From Theocolax elegans (lineage: Eukaryota > Arthropoda > Insecta > Hymenoptera > Cerocephalidae), in assembly GCA_026168455.1 (NCBI GenBank), contig CM047429.1, positions 33,959,577-34,023,576 on the forward strand: a stretch of DNA of 64,000 nt. The letters are read 5' to 3'. This document shows, in pieces, positions 1 through 10,717 of this stretch (positions are counted from its first letter, which is position 1; each line of letters begins with the position of its first letter). The translations under genes and the position numbers were made by a program. Below the pieces are notes generated by a model that was not told where the DNA came from, did no database searches, and was given only the letters and a program-made list of their open reading frames with translations.

Positions 1-731
1 GATGGATACTGAAACAAGTGGAGATACTTTTCTATCATTCCAAGGTAAGTGCATAAATTTTTTTGCAATGATCATGCTACTAGACTCGTCGTTATAAGGT
101 AACAAATATACATTTCTATTAATATTTCGGTCACTTTTCCCGGATATTTTGACCATAAGTGATCTTAATGATTTAGACCCACTCTGGAAATTTTTAGGCA
201 GTTTCTGACTATAAAAAGACATCTTTTAGACAGTATTAGGTTACCAGAGTCCGGAGCAGAATTGCTGATTTTCACTATTTAAGGTTTAAATGGCTTACAA
301 GAGTGTGATAGCATACATTTATGTCTTTAAAAGTGTTTTTAATGAAAAGTTCGGAAAATTTTACAAAAAAAGTCATACTTATGTTTTTAGTGAAAAATGC
401 ATCCCCTGGGAGCTAAAAATTCACGAAAATGGGCATATAATGCAAAAATGTGCTAAAATGTCAACTTTGACTCTCTGTAACTTAAAATAATGGCCCAGAA
501 AAAATTTGAAAAAATTCAGGAGAACTACTGGATACCTCTAAAACATATTCCCACAGTTATAGCAATATTTATTTTTTTCATCTTCGATGTCACAGAGAAC
601 CACCCATATATACATAATGTATATACATAATTTTATATACACAATAAAATAAATAAACTAACTAGTAACTATCCCTTATATTTATTGTCTGTTTAAATAG
701 CGCCATCAGCGCCATCATATACACATAAGTA
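1..731. other. AT-rich stretch, no gene seen
   Basis: No convincing coding region is seen. A good consensus splice donor (CCAAG then GTAAGT) lies at 40-50, so the first 44 bases could be the end of an exon on the + strand. One of the three frames contains a stop and neither open frame has a recognisable domain. The stretch ends at the gypsy LTR. Confidence 0.5.
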
Positions 732-983
732 TGTAGGGATCAAGGTCTGTTGCCTTGATCCTATCGCTGCCACACTCAGCGTACCGGAATATCGAGGACA
801 GGTGCTAGAAGCTAGACAGAGATAACAGTTATTAGCGTTTATTAATACAGACTTTCGTCCGCTCTTGCGGACTCATGCGTCGGAAGCTACGACGCGACTG
901 ACTCTCGGTGGTTATCCCGCTCTCTCTGTGAAGCCCCAACTGGTAGCTACTGGGGTAAATACACTCTGTGCGTCTCGCCCACA
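732..983 (-). repeat. 3' LTR of the gypsy element
   Basis: 252 bp beginning TGTAGGGATC and ending CGCCCACA on the + strand. It matches 6809-7071 along its whole length apart from scattered substitutions, a 1-bp indel and an 11-bp deletion here. It is the 3' LTR because the coding strand is minus. Confidence 0.92.
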
Positions 984-1289
984 GTGCTCCCGCCTAAATG
1001 TTGACCGGGGTTTTTTTAGGTTAACATTTACTTATTGCTCGAAAATGTATTCAACCCACTCCCCTGATGCGCTTTGCTCGCATGATTTAAGAAACCTCCG
1101 TAATCGCCCTTGTGGCGTAGTAACTCTACATTTCAACAATTCCACCTTGACTTGCTTTGATAATCTAAGTATCGACGTTATAAATTCCAGGTTTAACACT
1201 CTGGTTCTTCTTTTACCTAGGTTATTTTTAATGTACAATTTTGCGAGTGGTGTGTTTATTAACGTGGCAGTTACTTGATTAATTTGTTC
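984..1289 (-). other. gypsy 3' untranslated region
   Basis: The interval lies between the LRR-like ORF and the 3' LTR. It contains a C/A-rich tract around 1007-1020 and only short, unremarkable open frames. It would hold the polypurine tract, but none is obvious next to the LTR. Confidence 0.5.
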
Positions 1290-2348
1290 TCAGTAGTTAA
1301 GTCGCAACTCCTTTAACTCGGAGTATAAGGAGAAATTAGGTATTCCCCTAACCGTTACGCCTACGATGTTACAATAGCTTAGCGCTATCAATTTTTCGAT
1401 CACATTCTTAATTCCATCGCTTATGTCTGCATTATTACTTACATCTAAATATCTTAGTCTATCGTTTACATACAACTGTCCGAGGTTGATCCGTCTGGTA
1501 CGTTCTTGCTGTTCGCTAGTGTAGCTAAAAATTAATTTTGTAATTCTGCATTCGGGTGAACAGATCTTTCCGAATATCTCAACAAGGTGTTTCTCGTTGT
1601 CGACGCTTTTACAATCTGTTAATTGTACCGTATGTATTCTCGAGTTTGACTCTATCAAGTTACATAGTGATGTCGTTGACAACATGTTACATTCTATCAG
1701 TTTCAACATTTCTAATTGTTTTAATTGGATCAATCCACTCACTCGAAAGTTACAATTCTTTATGACAGTTAATACTTTACAGTCGCCTAAACCCTCGAAA
1801 ACGGCGTCGCACGGTTCTGAAACTTTACCTAAGCTAAGTACACTGATATCGAACCATTCGACTATCTGTTTTAACATACGCGCTGATATTTCTACTTCCG
1901 AAATGGACAGTGCGTTTAACTGTTTGCGACGCGCAAATCTCTCGGTTTCGACACCGAAAAGGTGTTGATTTTTTAAAACGGTCATTACAAGGGTCGATGT
2001 AGCCCTACTGTCTCCATTGTCGAAATTGATGCTGACAAATCTAAATTTCTTTGAGTCAAAAAGCATTAACTCAACCCCGTTAGTAACCTTGTAACGGTCT
2101 AAACCTACGTCGAGGTGAACCTCGTTCCCGTGCAACATGGTACTGTAATAACAAGCTTTGTACAAGCTGGAAAAATCCTGCGCACTTAACCGTGAGGTGA
2201 CCGAACTTGCAAGTGCTGCGTTTCGGAAAACTCTTAAAAAATAATCGTCCGCGTTAAAATCACGGATCCAATCACGGACACAGTTAGGGTCAAGCCCGAC
2301 CAAGCTTGAATGCCAGCAAACGCGAAGGGAATATGTCGCAATAAAAAT
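1290..2348 (-). CDS. LRR-like protein in the integrase position of the gypsy element
   Basis: The open frame runs from after an in-frame TAG at 2349-2351 to a stop at 1290-1292. The first in-frame ATG is at 2138, giving about 282 residues; about 337 residues are open from a TTG at 2303. The C-terminal half has spaced leucine-rich segments of the ribonuclease-inhibitor/F-box type, for example LEMLKLIECN, IHTVQLTDC and LRYLDVSNN, separated by 25-30 residues. No integrase HHCC or DDE motif is seen. It overlaps the end of pol by 59 nt in another frame and has no internal stop, while gag and pol are broken. I infer capture of a host LRR gene piece or a lineage-specific extra ORF. The family is unknown to me and the start is uncertain. 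Confidence 0.6.
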   Translation of the reverse strand: MFIATYSLRVCWHSSLVGLDPNCVRDWIRDFNADDYFLRVFRNAALASSVTSRLSAQDFSSLYKACYYSTMLHGNEVHLDVGLDRYKVTNGVELMLFDSKKFRFVSINFDNGDSRATSTLVMTVLKNQHLFGVETERFARRKQLNALSISEVEISARMLKQIVEWFDISVLSLGKVSEPCDAVFEGLGDCKVLTVIKNCNFRVSGLIQLKQLEMLKLIECNMLSTTSLCNLIESNSRIHTVQLTDCKSVDNEKHLVEIFGKICSPECRITKLIFSYTSEQQERTRRINLGQLYVNDRLRYLDVSNNADISDGIKNVIEKLIALSYCNIVGVTVRGIPNFSLYSELKELRLNY

Positions 2349-4340
2349 CTAGATGGTTTTCTCCCCATGTTAATTTTTTTAATTTAATGGAATAGTCGGC
2401 TCTTTTTAAGATTTCTTTTAATTCTTCGTCGTTCTGTTGTTCTTCGCGTAGTCTCGCGAGATCAAAAACGGTTGGGAACCTCAACGCGTCGATTTTTTTC
2501 GCATTTTTATCTGGAGTCGTTTCGGTGTGCGAATGAGTGTCTATGCGGTTGATTTGGGCATGGCCATTACCCGTGTCTATTCGCGAGAGACTATCCGCGA
2601 CCAAATTTACTTCCCCTTTGATATGCTTATGTCTCCCTCACACTAGATGTCCCCACTCTGTGCTTGTGTCGAATTGGCTGATATACGTCAATTGTCGTTC
2701 GCCCCTAACCGATGCCTTATCGGTGTTCTACTGTAGCGCGTAAATCAACGGAATGTGGTCCGTTAGTATGGTAAAACTAGTACTTTCTATAAAGTAATAG
2801 AAATACCTAACTGCTTCGTAAATTGCCGTAAGTTCACGATCATATGTTGAATATTTTCTTTGTGCCGAATTGAACTTTTTCGAGAAGAAAGCAAGGGGTT
2901 TCCATTCGTTCTTGGCTTTTTGTTCTAACACCGCTCCCATCGCTAAATCCGACGCATCCGAAACGATGAGTGTCTCGGCCTGATCCCTGGGGAAAGAGAG
3001 GTATGCAATATTAATCAAACCATCTTTTATCCTTTTAAACGCATCAATCTCTTCTTTCTCCCATGGAATGGGTCGTTGGTCTTTATTCCGCGAACCGTTT
3101 AAATGTTTTAATAACGGTAATTGGTCCGCCGCTGCGCGTGGTATGCTTTTCCGGTAAAAATTCACCATCCCTAGGAACCACTGAAGTTCATTAACCGTGC
3201 GCGGTCGCGGGAAATCGCGGATTGCTTTTATCTTTGCGTCCGATGGTTTAAAACCTTCCTTGTCAATAACGTAATCTAAAAATTCTACTCTCTTTACACC
3301 GAATATGCATTTTTCTATATTTAGTTTTAGGTTCGCGTTATTGAGTCTTTCCAACACTGTTTCTAGGTGTTCTCAATGTTCGGCTTCGTTTCGTGATGCG
3401 ATTAAAATATCGTCTAGATATACGAAAAGAAAATCTAAATCGCCGAGTGTTCGATTGATGTAACGCTGGAATGTTTGTCCGGCGTTCCTAAATCCGAATC
3501 CCATCGCTTTATACTCGAATAAACCGAAAGGAGTAATAATTGCCGTCTGTTTTATGTCCTCCGGCGCGGTGGAATTTGGTGATACGCTTTATACAAATCG
3601 AGCGCGGTGAAAATCGTTTTTTCACTTAAAAAGTTGGGGAAATCGTGTAAGTGCGGTACGGGGTATCGATCCGGAATTGTTGCTGCGTTCAGTTTTCTGT
3701 AATCTCCGCAGATTCGTCATTCTCCGTTTTTCTTCCTAACCATATGAATGGGTGAAGCCCACGGGCTGTCCGACGGTCTACAGATGCCTTGCTCAGACAG
3801 CTTGGCTATCTCGGCTTTTGCAGCCTTCAATTTTTCGCCGTTCAGACGCCTAACCTTATGGTACATGGGTGGGCTACGGGTCGTGATATGGTGAACTATC
3901 CCGCATTTTGAAAGTAACGCGGGTTTATCGATGTCGAGAACGTCCGGGAATTTAGCTAGTATGTCCGAATACTTATAATCCGGTCCTAATACGGATATGG
4001 AAAAGACTTCGGCGTTGCCGACTCTCCCTCGTACGTATTCGTGCGTATCACCTTTTACCAGCCTGCCCATTTTGAGGTCAGGAATCAGGTGAAAATTCGC
4101 GATCGCGTCCCCTCCCAAGATGAGGTAAGGTACGTCGGCTATAATAAATCGCCATCCGATTGGCTCCTTAAAACCGAAGTCTATAACGCGATTTGCGTAT
4201 CCGTAGGTTTTTATACGCGTGTTATTTGCTGCGTAAAGTTTCAACGACAGCGGTTTGCCTTTAAATCCCGTCGGTTTAGGTATTACCGATATTTCGGCTC
4301 CTGTATCGATCAAAAACATATCGCCCGTTTTTTTTCTTTT
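2290..4340 (-). pseudogene. gypsy pol remnant (protease-RT-RNase H)
   Basis: The polyprotein is read on the minus strand in broken pieces. The protease active site is FLIDTGAEISV near 4319. It is followed by the RT entry motif SPWASPIHMVRKKNG ending at about 3717. The RT catalytic YLDDIL is encoded near 3415-3425, beside an in-frame stop. RNase H (SDASDLAMGAVL and a later TDHIPL) lies in 2728-2960. The linker motif ADSLSR after RNase H is at about 2590, and the frame ends at 2290 soon after FYCDI, where the integrase zinc-binding region should begin. Stops or frameshifts occur near 3716, 3540, 3375 and 2730. This is a typical gypsy pol truncated just before integrase. Confidence 0.88.
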
Positions 4341-5038
4341 AATTGGAGACGTATTGACGAAAAGCCCGGTGCGTTTGTCTCCGCAACGTCGGGTTTAACT
4401 AGTTTTCCGAATTCGTTCCCGTCGCGACACAATCTATGCTTTTACTTCTATTTAACTCTTTCTTACCCTTCAACTTGCACTCCGGTGAGCAAGATCGCGC
4501 CTTATCGCCGTATTTAAAGTGATGTACGCAAATCCAGACACGGTTCGGCGATCTACTTTTATCGTTTCTTCAAATACCACGCGGCGTCTGATTCGACTTA
4601 CGTGTGGACGATTTACTCGCACGCGCGGCCATTATTTGAGGATCTGATAAAGGAGTATCCGGTGTGGATATTGCGCCCAACACATCAACACAACGCATAT
4701 CGCGCTGCATCCGTTCGTGTGCGAGGTCGGCTTTGTCGAGTATTGTGTCCTCTTTCTCGAAAGGCAACATATCCTCAATTTTATCTAGTACTGCAGATGG
4801 CAGTCTATTGGACCATATTTTTAACACGGATTGTCTAGGCATGAGAGTCCCTGCCGCGTTAACTAACTCGTTAAAAAATGTTGACGGTTTACGGTCGTTA
4901 AGTCGTGTGTCAGTCAGCAGTCTATTCAGTTTCTGTTCTTCCGTCTCCGTGTATTTCTTTAACACTGCCTTTTAATTGTATTGTATTTATTATCCGGGGG
5001 AAGAGCTTTCTTTAATAAGTTGCAATATTTCATTTGGT

Positions 5039-5332
5039 TTTTAATCTTTAATATTAATTTTAATTTAATTTAATTTGATAGTTGTGTGCGATATTGATGG
5101 AGATTTGTGATTAAACCAATATGTAAACTTAATATCTCTGTGCCTTTTTTATTGGTAAGATTATGTTCTACGTGAGTTTTATTATTGTTATCTTATTAAT
5201 CTGTGCAAATTGTTAATTTAATGAGATTTTTTTGTATAGCCTTGAAAAGGGACGGTTCAAAAACGTCCGAAACGTCGGCATCTAATAAAAATTGAGTTCG
5301 TGGAGATCAATTGGAGTTTTATTTTTTATTAA
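5039..5332 (+). mobile_element. short Penelope-like insertion inside gag
   Basis: 294 bp flanked by the 15-bp direct repeat AATATTTCATTTGGT (5024-5038 and 5333-5347). It has no coding capacity. At 5239-5278 it carries the motif CTTGAAAAG, a GGACG/CGTCC stem, then GAAACGTCG. The same arrangement occurs in the arms of the Penelope element at 22792-24994. I interpret it as a heavily 5'-truncated Penelope-like copy. The target duplication is directly visible; the family assignment is inferred. Confidence 0.6.
5239..5278 (+). ncRNA. hammerhead-ribozyme-like motif
   Basis: The motif TTGAAAAG, a 5-bp stem GGACG/CGTCC with an A-rich loop, then GAAACGTC resembles the hammerhead core (CUGANGA, stem II, GAAA). 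Penelope-like elements are known to carry minimal hammerheads in their terminal repeats. The C at the start of the core is a T here, so activity is doubtful. Confidence 0.45.
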
Positions 5333-5791
5333 AATATTTCATTTGGTCCGCGATAATATTATTTTCCGTGAATAACGATTCTAACATTGCGAACTCCAAA
5401 AGTTTTGAAATTTAATATTTATTGTCCTTGACTGACGACTATAATCCGACTCGATATTAAAACCGTGTACGTGTTCCGTGTTATTATACCCGAATGTAAA
5501 CATGTTATTATCACCTAATACTCTTTCGAATCGCGTTGTATTTACCTCGTTCAACCCTATTTGATTATCGTTATTGATTCTATTTACGTTAGGGTCGCGA
5601 CTTTGTCTGTTGTTTGCCCTCGTTGTTGCGATTAGATCGTTAATTAGACGTTTCAAGCTTTCGGCTTCGGCTTTGAGTTCTAAGAACTCGTCCTTGGAAA
5701 TTTCTATGGTTTGTTTACGCGGGCTCGTCTCCATCGCGATATCCATTTTGTTAATTTCCGAGTTTCCTATTGTCGGCATGTTTCTTCTCAA

Positions 5792-6808
5792 TACTTTGCC
5801 GTGACGCAGATACGAATCTCTACCTAATTCTGCTATTGATCTTGGCCACTCGTATTGACTTACGAAACCTTTCTACGAATTCTTTTCTACGCTTTTTCAA
5901 TGTATGCATGAGTTTACAGGATTGCCCTACGGGTATACGCAGATACCATAATCTTCGCAATTTCACTAATTTAACTCATGCCACTCGCTCGTTACGTCTA
6001 ATCGTTCTAACCTAACTGGCTGTTTGGCCTCCCTCTAGGATACGAGTAGTTGCCAGTTACCATGATATAACAAGGTCACGATCTTAGCTGCGTGGCACAG
6101 GCTACGACCTGAGTCGACTACCCGCGCCCACGAGTTCGGCTTCCCTAATCTTACACGGATGAAGCATATTATTGAATTTGAGCTGTAAACGCCTCTTTTC
6201 GTCAAACTACTTAGCGTGTGCTTCGGTCTGCAACTGAGCACACTATAACAGGATCTCGATCCTAACTGAGTGCTCGGAGCTACGACCTACACCGGACTAT
6301 CTGCACACACGTTATTCTCATCATATTAGAAAAAATTTTAATGATTGGGATCTTCATCCGTCGACGCCGTCCCGAGAATTTTTACATGCATTAATACGCG
6401 AATTTAGATATCAAAATATTCCGCTCGCGAGTTCGTTTATAACGTTTTGACTTGTTTCGCGTTACCGGTTTTGTGTCTGCGGTAACGATTTTCGCAATGA
6501 CGCTACAACATTGAACATTATACATCACGGCTACTTGCTTCGGTGGATCGATCGTCTTTTATTGCTTGATCGCCCTTTTTACGCTGTATACCTCCATCGT
6601 AATGCTGTGCTCGATGTACTTCCCGGTGGTGTTCGTTTCTCAGCTTCTGCGGCGTAGGCAGTATCTCGCCACTGTTGGACTCACAAAATGGCGGTCGGCA
6701 CGCTGCGTACCGGTCGTTCTCGCATTGGCCGTTGGCTCGTCCGCTGGCTCGTCCGCTCGGTGTGTGTATCCACGCCGCTTGTGCTGGTTCTTAGTCGGGG
6801 TCACCAGT
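5792..6808 (-). other. gypsy 5' leader
   Basis: This is about 1 kb between the 5' LTR and gag with no convincing ORF. Just inside the LTR the minus strand reads TGGTGACCCCGACT, in the position and with the TGG start of a tRNA primer-binding site; I do not assign the tRNA. Two partly similar segments (about 6000-6130 and 6190-6300) share phrases such as GCTACGACCT and suggest an internal repeat. Confidence 0.6.
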
Positions 6809-7071
6809 TGTGGGGATCAGGGTCTGTTGCCTTGATCGTATCGCTGCCACACTCAGCGTACCGGGATATCGAGGACAGGTGCAAGAAGCTAGACAGAGAT
6901 AACAGTTTTAGTGTTTATCAATACAGACTTTCGTCCGCTCTTGCGGACTTATGCGTCGGAAGCTACGACGCGACTGACTCTCAGCGGTTATCCCGTTCTC
7001 TCTACCTCGTTCGCTGTGAAGCGCCAACTGGTGGCTACTGGGGTAAATACCCTCTGTGCGTCTCGCCCACA
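6809..7071 (-). repeat. 5' LTR of the gypsy element
   Basis: 263 bp from TGTGGGGATC to CGCCCACA on the + strand. It is the promoter-side LTR because the coding strand is minus. It retains an 11-bp segment missing from the other LTR. Confidence 0.92.
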
Positions 7072-7784
7072 AGTACAATGCATATCGCATTTTATGTAAC
7101 CCGCGTCCCGTATCCAAATTTGAATTTCAAATTTCTTTTATTTTTTTACAAAAATATTTATAACAATTTATAACAATTCTCTTTTTTTATTTATTTTTTA
7201 ATACAAAAAATCGAATAGAAAATAAAGAATTATAATAAAAAAATTTATTTATTAAAAAAAAACTAATATTGTTATAACAAAATTTGATATAAAAAAATAT
7301 AAAAGTAAAAAATATTTACCACACACAAAAATAAAATTTTGAAAAAAATCTAAACGTCAAACCCTATAAAGCATGTTTTCAATATGTCCAAATTTTTCTA
7401 AAATTTTAAATTAAAATTTTTAAATAAAATTAAAAACATAAAACTTTGTTCTTAAACTTGAAAAATTTGGACTTGAACGTTAAATATATATAACGAATTT
7501 TTTCTAATTATAAGCCTATCTTTAATATTAAATAATATTAATTATTTTTCTTAAATTAAATTTCAATTTCAGGAACATAATCAACATAAACAGTTATACC
7601 AGTAGATAAAAAATTAACAAATTTAAACAATATACATGAATGTTGCTCTATATCGAATAAATAAATTACTTTACTGTCCAAAATATACGTGCCATTAACA
7701 TTGTTTTACCAAATATTCTTTAGAAGAAACATTAATGTTAAAAAAAACTATATGGTTTTATATAAACATATGTAAATTATGTAT
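7072..7784. other. AT-rich DNA, no gene
   Basis: Very AT-rich with A/T runs and no coding signal. It may be the left part of the + oriented Helitron that ends at 9492, since DNA right of the 7785-9056 insertion resembles the Helitron at 60770-61247. Confidence 0.4.
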
Positions 7785-9056
7785 ATAAGGTAAAAGTCCC
7801 TATTAATAAACGATTTTTAACATGTCTTTTGCTTCGATCTTAATAAAAAATTGAAATAAGCATAAATGTTGGAAATTTGTATACCATTCGATACGCGTAT
7901 TCTTTCTGAACAATTACCTGGTTTAACATTTTAATTTAAACGGTTTTAATTAATTATATTATTAAAAAATGGAGAGCCTTATGTGCACGTATTATTAAAC
8001 GCCTTGAAATACATGTTCCGACTGTTTCATAATCCTGTCCCTATTTATTAAACACTTTTAAAAACACAAAATTTAACTATTTTTTCACAATTTAGCTTAG
8101 TATTTCGATTGATACTACAAGGATTTATCTTTATTTAGTGTATGAAATCATAAAATTATATAAATAAAACGATGTTTAATAATTTTAATCATAATACAAA
8201 TGCGAGTTACTTTGGTAAAATAATGATAAAATGAACCTGTAAGAGTTTTCCGTGAGTCTTGATGCAACTATATTATAAAGATTCAATAGCTCTTTTTCAT
8301 ATACTTTTGAATTTTAATCGGTTACTAATGAATAATGACGAGCATACACATATTAGTGATTCGATAGATATACGTTTCACTAACATACATACTGAAATAA
8401 TATCAATTTTTCCGAAAAAAAGCTCAAAAGTGACCTTTAAGTGCGTTTGTAGGTTGACTTTCTAACCAAAAGAAATGCATTATTTAGCCTTTATACAACA
8501 TGCATATATCATTTAAATCGATTAATAATGCATTTTTAACTATTTTACCAATAAACATCTATAAATAAATCGGTAAATATTGATTTAAAACAGTGTTTAT
8601 ACCGTTTAATAATAGGGATAGGAACAAAATCATATGTACGTAGTATGGAACAGCTAATAATTTAATTAAAACAATATTAAAATTGCAAAAACAGTCTGTA
8701 ATCGAAATATACGATATAAAAACTATCCCCTAATGTTTAAACGATCATATATAATCCTCCTATTAATGTATTAAAGTTAGAAAACTTTGTGCGACAATGT
8801 TGACTTTTTTCGTCAAGATGTTAATCGATCTATGCAATTTTGTCGAGTGCGCAGTTTAATATTTTTTCGTAATTTCCCCAGTGCTTCATTCAAATTTATT
8901 TCAATTCGTAAACACAGTTAATAGACTAAATTATTTAATAAAATTTTTCTAATCATTAATATACATATACTTTTCTTTTAATTCGTATTACTTTCTCTCT
9001 GTTAGTACGAGGTACACTTTTCTCGAGGGGTTTATTAATAGGAACTTTTACCTTAT
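7785..9056. mobile_element. 1.27-kb non-autonomous TIR DNA transposon
   Basis: Terminal inverted repeats ATAAGGTAAAAGTCCCTATT at the left and the near-complement at the right (AATAGGAACTTTTACCTTAT, one mismatch) extend for about 28 bp. They are flanked by a 4-bp duplication GTAT (7781-7784 and 9057-9060). Subterminal copies of the phrase TCCCTATT/TTAATA occur inside. There is no transposase; the longest ORF (8259-8465) has no recognisable domain. The superfamily is not assigned. Confidence 0.7.
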
Positions 9057-9492
9057 GTATTTTTTTTTAAATCACGTTACCTCTTCTTTCGAAAATATGT
9101 TTCCTATTACTTCTTACTTACCAAATATTTTTTTTTTAATTTTTGAAATATTTGAGGAACAACACTTTTTTCTTCAATACATTGATATTCAGAATATTAG
9201 TATAATATCTAAAATTTAACAATTATAAATACATTTTAAATTTATTATTAGAACATATATGTATATGCAAAATAATAATTTTGCATACTATAATTACAAT
9301 TCTAATTTTTATTATTATTATCATTTTATAGAACAATAAAAACCACCAACGGTGCGAGCGCGAAGCGCGAGCTATATTCGGTCGTGCCTTATAAGCTTCT
9401 GTTCTCAGGCGCAGCCTGAGAACAGAAACTTGCGCGCGATGCGCGCGGGGGGTTGGCGCTCGGTAGCGCGCAGGGGGGCTCGGCCCCCCTAG
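9057..9492 (+). mobile_element. Helitron 3' end, + orientation
   Basis: The segment 9340-9488 is rich in GC palindromes (GCGCGAAGCGCGAGC-type and GGGGGGCTCGGCCCCCC) and ends CTAG at 9489-9492 followed by T. This is the Helitron 3' signature: a hairpin just before CTRR, inserted before T. Upstream sequence at 9140-9175 (TTTGAGGAACAACACTTTTT) also occurs just upstream of the Helitron end at 61247. The element sits directly against a truncated helicase gene (9493 onward). Confidence 0.7.
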
Positions 9493-9880
9493 TTAATATT
9501 AATTTATGTGGAGGTAATCCATTGGGTGTTAATGAATTTAAAAATTCTTTTGGGATTGATTATTTTAATGTATCATTAACATCACTTTCTACTCTATCAT
9601 CACTATAAATTGTATAACTACAGCCATCAATTTTTTCTACTATATTTTCATTAAGTTTTAATACATTAGAATTTAAAGGCGATAGTATTACTTTATTTTT
9701 TAACGTTGGGTCATTAGGATTTATCTTTAGACCAAAGATTTCTGTTATTCAATCGTTACCACAAATGAATTGCGTTGGTATTTCTTTTACATTGTTTTTT
9801 AATTCATATTTTGTTAAATTTTTATTTTCTCCTATATCAAGTAACCAATTTTTGAAACTAGTATCTGGCTTTTGCAATCT

Positions 9881-10717
9881 TTAATTTTCAGTCAATGATA
9901 ACCTTGAAAAATATGGCCATAAACAATTCCTTTTGACGCAAGTTTCAATAATTTTAGTCCTATTTCCATGTGGTACTATTGATGGTAGTGTTTGTCTAAA
10001 GTCTCCAGAAGTTACAATAATTTTATCTCCAAAACGAAGATCATTATTACACGCATCTCGGAAAAATTTATCAATTGTTTCAAAAGCGTATCTAGATACC
10101 ATAGAAATTTCATCCCAAATTATAATTTTAATATTTTTTAAGTAAGTGCCATATTTTGAATTAGGACTAATATTACATGTTGATTGTTCATTTATATTTA
10201 ACGGTAATTTAAATGTACTATGAACAGTTTTTCCATTAATTAAGAAATTAGCAGCAATACCAGTCCAAGCCATTGTAAGAAAAGGAACATTCATTGATAT
10301 TAAATAATTAATAATCACATTATGTAAGTAACTTTTACCACTACCACCAGGACCATCAATGAAATAATACTTATTTCCAATATTATTAATTGTTGCATTG
10401 ATGAATAAATCATATATTTTCTTTTGATTAATTGTTAAAGAATTTATTAAAGTTTCTAAGGTATCAATATGATCATGAATATCTAATTCATCATCATACT
10501 CTTTATTTACTTCATAATTATTCATATTAGGTAAATGAAAATCATTTAATTTCATTCCATGTAACAATAAGATTTTTTCAATATTATACAAAACTTTTTT
10601 TTCACCCTCAAATTCTGAAAAATGTGGATCCATAAAATGAATCTTATATTTATTATATAAATCCGAAGCATTGATTGGTGTTTGAAATACAAGAATAAAT
10701 GCAAATAGTTCGCACAT
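9881..10717 (-). CDS. Pif1-like helicase domain fragment of Helitron copy 1
   Basis: This 278-codon open block is part of the decayed Helitron gene. Walker A GPGGSGKS is at residues 122-129, AWTGIAA at about 150-156, Walker B WDEIS at 201-205, and SGDFRQTLP follows. The last is the Pif1/RecD-like motif III region. An SIV insertion next to TLP distinguishes it from the other copy. The domain would unwind DNA during rolling-circle transposition. It is not a separate gene: reading continues on both sides in broken frames. Confidence 0.8.
   Translation of the reverse strand: MCELFAFILVFQTPINASDLYNKYKIHFMDPHFSEFEGEKKVLYNIEKILLLHGMKLNDFHLPNMNNYEVNKEYDDELDIHDHIDTLETLINSLTINQKKIYDLFINATINNIGNKYYFIDGPGGSGKSYLHNVIINYLISMNVPFLTMAWTGIAANFLINGKTVHSTFKLPLNINEQSTCNISPNSKYGTYLKNIKIIIWDEISMVSRYAFETIDKFFRDACNNDLRFGDKIIVTSGDFRQTLPSIVPHGNRTKIIETCVKRNCLWPYFSRLSLTEN

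Larger units (their letters stand above)
4440..5791 (-). pseudogene. gypsy gag, split by an insertion
   Basis: The N-terminal part (5791 down to about 5348) begins with a coiled-coil-like segment (FLELKAEAESLKRLINDL) and reaches the capsid core. The C-terminal part (about 5023 to 4570) contains TEEQKLNRLL and FFNELVNAAG, typical of insect gypsy gag. Below 4570 another frame encodes HHFKYGDKARSC, the usual tail of these gag proteins, so a frameshift separates it. The two halves are separated by a 294-bp insertion with a 15-bp target duplication (5039-5332). Removing that insertion restores continuity apart from a stop near 4970. Gag would form the particle; this copy is dead. Confidence 0.82.
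732..7071 (-). mobile_element. Ty3/gypsy LTR retrotransposon, degenerate
   Basis: A 6340-bp element flanked by two direct LTRs (732-983 and 6809-7071) that begin TG and end CA. A 4-bp duplication AGTA lies outside both ends (728-731 and 7072-7075), the size expected for gypsy integration. Internal order on the minus strand is gag, aspartic protease, reverse transcriptase, RNase H and the linker before integrase. An LRR-like ORF then occupies the place where integrase should be. By eye the LTRs differ at about 14 positions plus two indels, so the insertion is not very recent. gag and pol carry frameshifts and stops. With no integrase the copy cannot move on its own. Confidence 0.92.

Noticed and set aside
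1..44. Upstream Eph exon spliced directly to 35275
   Set aside because: The SAM exon needs a two-base carry-over from the previous exon; the frame ending at 44 with that phase contains a TGA at 10-12.
865..1278. + strand 137-codon ORF
   Set aside because: Runs antisense through the LTR and the 3' untranslated part of the gypsy element; no domain.
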